A stretch of 47,990 nucleotides of DNA from Virgibacillus senegalensis. Its GTDB lineage: Bacteria > Bacillota > Bacilli > Bacillales > Amphibacillaceae. Shown here one piece after another: positions 45,599 through 47,990 of this stretch. The stretch covers positions 79,325 through 127,314 of the forward strand of contig NZ_LN611424.1 in the NCBI RefSeq assembly GCF_000821245.2. Direction: 5' to 3'. A program made the translations under genes and the position numbers. Every line of letters begins with the position of its first letter. The stretch's first letter is position 1. The notes under the pieces are model-generated. The model saw only the letters and a program-made list of their open reading frames with translations. It was not told the DNA's origin and ran no database searches.

Positions 45599-46356
45599 CC
45601 ACAAACCTTTTAGTTGAACGCTTAGAAGAAATCGGTTGGCATTACACCGCCGATCAAATAGATGGTCTGCTTGAAGACGCATCTAAAAATAATGTACCAT
45701 ATTCGGACTTCTTAATCACGCTATTATCACAAGAAATCGAACAGAAGGAAAAGGCAGCTTTAGATAAACGTCTAAAGAAAGCGAAGCTTCCCTATCTTAA
45801 GAGCATTCATGACTTCGACTTTAGTTTTCAACCAAGTATAGATGAACGAAGAGTTAAAGAAGTGTTATCGGGTAGATACATCCATAATGGGGATAACATC
45901 CTACTTCTTGGACCACCAGGAGTAGGAAAGACACATTTAGCCATTTCCATGGCTTTTGAAGCTATCACGAATGGACACCAAGCACTTTTTATCACAGCCA
46001 ATGATTTTATAGCTGAATGCCAAAAGGCAGAGAAACAAGGGTTAATCCAACGGATTATTAAAAGATATAGCCGACCAGAATTACTAATTATTGATGAATT
46101 AGGTTACTTTAGTTTCGATGAACTAAGCGCACACACACTTTTCCAAATCATATCCAGAAGATACGAACATGGAGCGATGATTATCACTTCAAATAAATCT
46201 TACGTTGAATGGGGCAAGATCTTTGGAGATGAAGTTTTAGCAACGGCGATACTGGATCGTTTAATCCACCATTCCACAACCTTTAATATTAAAGGAGACT
46301 CTTATCGTCTGAGGGAAAAGAAAAAGGCTGGCATTCAGCCAGCCAAAGTCCGCTGA
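45595..46356 (+). CDS. istB: IS21 helper ATPase IstB
   Basis: 253-aa AAA+ ATPase that chooses the target and stimulates IstA. Walker A LLGPPGVGKTHL, Walker B LLIIDELGYFSF, and TSNKSYVEWG sensor region. Behind AAGGAGGTGATC. Intact. Confidence 0.95.
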   Translation: MTTNLLVERLEEIGWHYTADQIDGLLEDASKNNVPYSDFLITLLSQEIEQKEKAALDKRLKKAKLPYLKSIHDFDFSFQPSIDERRVKEVLSGRYIHNGDNILLLGPPGVGKTHLAISMAFEAITNGHQALFITANDFIAECQKAEKQGLIQRIIKRYSRPELLIIDELGYFSFDELSAHTLFQIISRRYEHGAMIITSNKSYVEWGKIFGDEVLATAILDRLIHHSTTFNIKGDSYRLREKKKAGIQPAKVR

Positions 46357-46429
46357 TAATAGGGAATTTGATTCCGTTGAAAACAAGGAATTTTAAACCG
46401 TTGTTGACAACCTCTACAAGATTATCTAT

Positions 46430-47893
46430 TCACGTCCCACAATACGTCTGATATGGTCGATTGGTTGGCTCCGGCAATTTGATATAAGGCTCCTGATCTT
46501 TCGTATAAGCATATGGAGCGGAAAGCACTTCGATCAGCCGCTCGGTCACGCTGAAATCTCCGTTTTGGACTGCAGCTTCCAGCGCTTCCTCTACACGATG
46601 GTTGCGTGGAATCACGTTAGGATTTGACCGCTTCATCAATTGAAAAACTTCGTCCCTTGATTTTTCCTGCCTGGACAGCCTTTCCTGCCAGCGTTGAAAC
46701 CAGTCCGTAAATGCTTCCTCACCATGCATTGGGGTCTTCTCCGGTTCACTTAATGTCAGAGCGCGGAAAGTATTGGTAAAATCAGCATCGCTTTCTTCCA
46801 TGATGTCGAGCAAATCTTGAATCAGCACACTATCCTGCTCCTCCCTATTATGGAGCCCAAGTTTTTTCCTCATTCCCGCAAGCCAATAGTCATCATAGAA
46901 ATCCTTGTACTCACCCAGAATTTCTTTTGCCTGGTCAATCGCGTGCTCTTGCCTTTCATGAAGTAGCGGTAACAGAGCCTCCGCAAAGCGAGCCAGGTTC
47001 CATTGGCCGATTCCCGGCTGGTTTTGATACGCATAACGTCCTTGTACATCAATCGAACTAAAGACAGTCGCCGGATCATACACATCCATAAACGCACATG
47101 GACCATAATCGATTGTTTCACCACTGACCGTCATGTTATCCGTATTCATCACGCCATGTATAAAGCCGACAAGCTGCCATTCAGCAATCAATTCTGCCTG
47201 CCGCTTGACTACTTCCCGGAAAAAGGTCAGGTATCGGTCAGGATTGTCTTCGATATCCGGATAATGACGGTTGATCGCATAATCCGCCAATTCGCGGAGC
47301 TCTTCTTCGCTTCCCCAGCGGGCCGCATATTCAAATGTCCCAATTCGCAAGTGACTGTCTGCCACACGTGTAAGAACAGCGCCAGGAAGCTCTACTTCAC
47401 GTCTCACAGAATCTCCAGTTGTCACTACCGCCAAGCTGCGATTGGTCGGAATCCTGAGTGCATGCATCGCTTCACTGATGATGTACTCACGAAGCATCGG
47501 ACCAAGCGTTGCCCGCCCATCACCGCCACGGGAAAAAGGAGTACGCCCAGATCCTTTGAGTTGGATATCCTTCCTTTCCCCATCTGGTGTAATTTGCTCA
47601 CCAAGCATGACTGCCCGGCCATCACCAAGCATGGTGAAATTACCGAACTGGTGACCTGCATATGCCTGAGCAATTGGCTGTGCCCCTTCCGGGAGTGTGT
47701 TCCCAGCAAGTATCGCGGTGCCTTCTGCCGTTTGCAGTTCGTTTGCATGTAATCCTAAATCCTCTGCCAGTTGCTTATTGAATAGGACTGTTTTGGGGGA
47801 GGACACTTTCGTCGGCTCCGCATTTTCAAAAAAACGTTCCGGCAAACGTACATAGCTGTTGTCAAAGTTCCATCCCATGTTGTTATGTGTCAT
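46430..47893 (-). CDS. selO: Protein adenylyltransferase SelO (YdiU)
   Basis: 487-aa pseudokinase-fold enzyme that transfers AMP from ATP to Ser/Thr/Tyr residues of other proteins, linked to redox stress. Family motifs: [58 protein letters not shown] (metal-binding Nx[11 protein letters not shown]). The C-terminal TYCGT keeps the conserved Cys that is selenocysteine in animals. ATG follows CAAGGAGATATC on the minus strand. Backbone-like GC. It lies just right of the IS21 element. Confidence 0.96.
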   Translation of the reverse strand: MTHNNMGWNFDNSYVRLPERFFENAEPTKVSSPKTVLFNKQLAEDLGLHANELQTAEGTAILAGNTLPEGAQPIAQAYAGHQFGNFTMLGDGRAVMLGEQITPDGERKDIQLKGSGRTPFSRGGDGRATLGPMLREYIISEAMHALRIPTNRSLAVVTTGDSVRREVELPGAVLTRVADSHLRIGTFEYAARWGSEEELRELADYAINRHYPDIEDNPDRYLTFFREVVKRQAELIAEWQLVGFIHGVMNTDNMTVSGETIDYGPCAFMDVYDPATVFSSIDVQGRYAYQNQPGIGQWNLARFAEALLPLLHERQEHAIDQAKEILGEYKDFYDDYWLAGMRKKLGLHNREEQDSVLIQDLLDIMEESDADFTNTFRALTLSEPEKTPMHGEEAFTDWFQRWQERLSRQEKSRDEVFQLMKRSNPNVIPRNHRVEEALEAAVQNGDFSVTERLIEVLSAPYAYTKDQEPYIKLPEPTNRPYQTYCGT

Positions 47894-47990
47894 GATATCT
47901 CCTTGATTGGTTTGTCTTAATACTATCCTATATCTTTCTCCAAAGATGGGAAAATCATATGCATGGATTTTTGTGAGATGAGATGAAATG

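Larger units (their letters stand above)
44263..46409 (+). mobile_element. Complete IS21-family insertion sequence
   Basis: istA and istB in the usual overlapping order between related ends. Left: TGTGAACAACGGTGCTAAAA, then CAACGGTTTCAAATTCCCC. Right, read on the minus strand: TGTCAACAACGGTTTAAAAT, then CAACGGAATCAAATTCCC. The ends therefore carry two matching subrepeats each, as IS21 elements do, starting TG and ending CA. About 2.15 kb. No matching flanking duplication is seen. Confidence 0.9.
19610..46429. other. AT-rich defence island between rlmH and selO
   Basis: Base composition drops sharply after rlmH and recovers at selO. Content is restriction and other anti-phage-like systems, decayed genes, small repeats, an IS200 relic and an IS21 element. 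No serine or tyrosine recombinase gene and no clear att repeat of the rlmH end is visible within the window, so the mode of entry is open. It lies at the rlmH 3' hotspot. Confidence 0.8.

Noticed and set aside
44221-46420. Shared CCTCTACAA at 44226-44234 and 46411-46419 as an IS21 target duplication
   Set aside because: The left copy is about 30 nt away from the IS end and inside coding sequence; it does not abut the element, so it is likely chance.
47003-47752. 249-aa plus-strand frame inside selO
   Set aside because: It is antisense to the clearly conserved selO gene and shows no domain.

Overview
The window looks like a low-to-mid GC Firmicute of the family Bacillaceae. The evidence is the gene order dnaB - purA - (M23 peptidase) - walR-walK-walH-walI-walJ - htrC ... 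rlmH, which is the oriC-proximal order known from Bacillus subtilis (dnaC, purA, yycF-yycJ, htrC/yyxA, yydA). AGGAGG-type ribosome binding sites and compact translationally coupled operons agree. The protein style (acidic, M23/G5/LysM peptidase between purA and walR) fits the Oceanobacillus/Virgibacillus side of the family, but the genus is a guess.

Positions 1-19609 are chromosomal backbone of moderate GC. They hold the replicative helicase (5' end cut by the window), adenylosuccinate synthetase behind candidate PurR boxes, a secreted peptidoglycan hydrolase with WalR-box-like sites upstream, the essential WalRK cell-wall two-component system with its regulators WalH/WalI and the nuclease-like WalJ, and a membrane-anchored HtrA-type protease. 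A dense cluster of DnaA boxes follows (12048-12254). Next come a ROK repressor, a ROK sugar kinase and mannose-6-phosphate isomerase (sugar-phosphate entry), a uridine-kinase-like P-loop protein, a small membrane protein, an aldo/keto reductase, a Lin0512-family protein, and rlmH.

Positions 19610-46410 are an AT-rich accessory island that starts right at the 3' end of rlmH, the gene whose 3' end is the SCC integration site in staphylococci. No recombinase is seen in the window. The island is almost entirely genome defence. It contains: (a) a degenerate methyltransferase fused to a specificity-like domain, with a 175-aa partner, behind a strong promoter wrapped by three copies of a 16-bp operator; (b) a complete type I restriction-modification operon hsdM-hsdS-hsdR flanked by two copies of a 70-nt repeat; (c) an Mrr-type restriction endonuclease; (d) a three-gene operon of a PD-(D/E)XK nuclease, an OLD-family ATPase/TOPRIM nuclease and a UvrD-type helicase (a Gabija-like pair with an extra nuclease); (e) an ABC-three-component-like operon (nuclease-like effector, small middle component, Rad50-like ATPase) with a divergent ParB-like gene. 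Decayed material lies between them: an IS200-derived remnant that lost its catalytic residues, a frameshifted gene, a truncated winged-helix gene and a truncated gene cut by an IS.

The right edge is a complete IS21-family element (istA-istB, 44263-46409) abutting the backbone gene selO, which runs on the minus strand to the end of the window. No target duplication is visible around the IS, suggesting a deletion or rearrangement at that junction.

The best candidates for something undescribed are the operator-controlled dead-methyltransferase pair and the nuclease/OLD/helicase trio.
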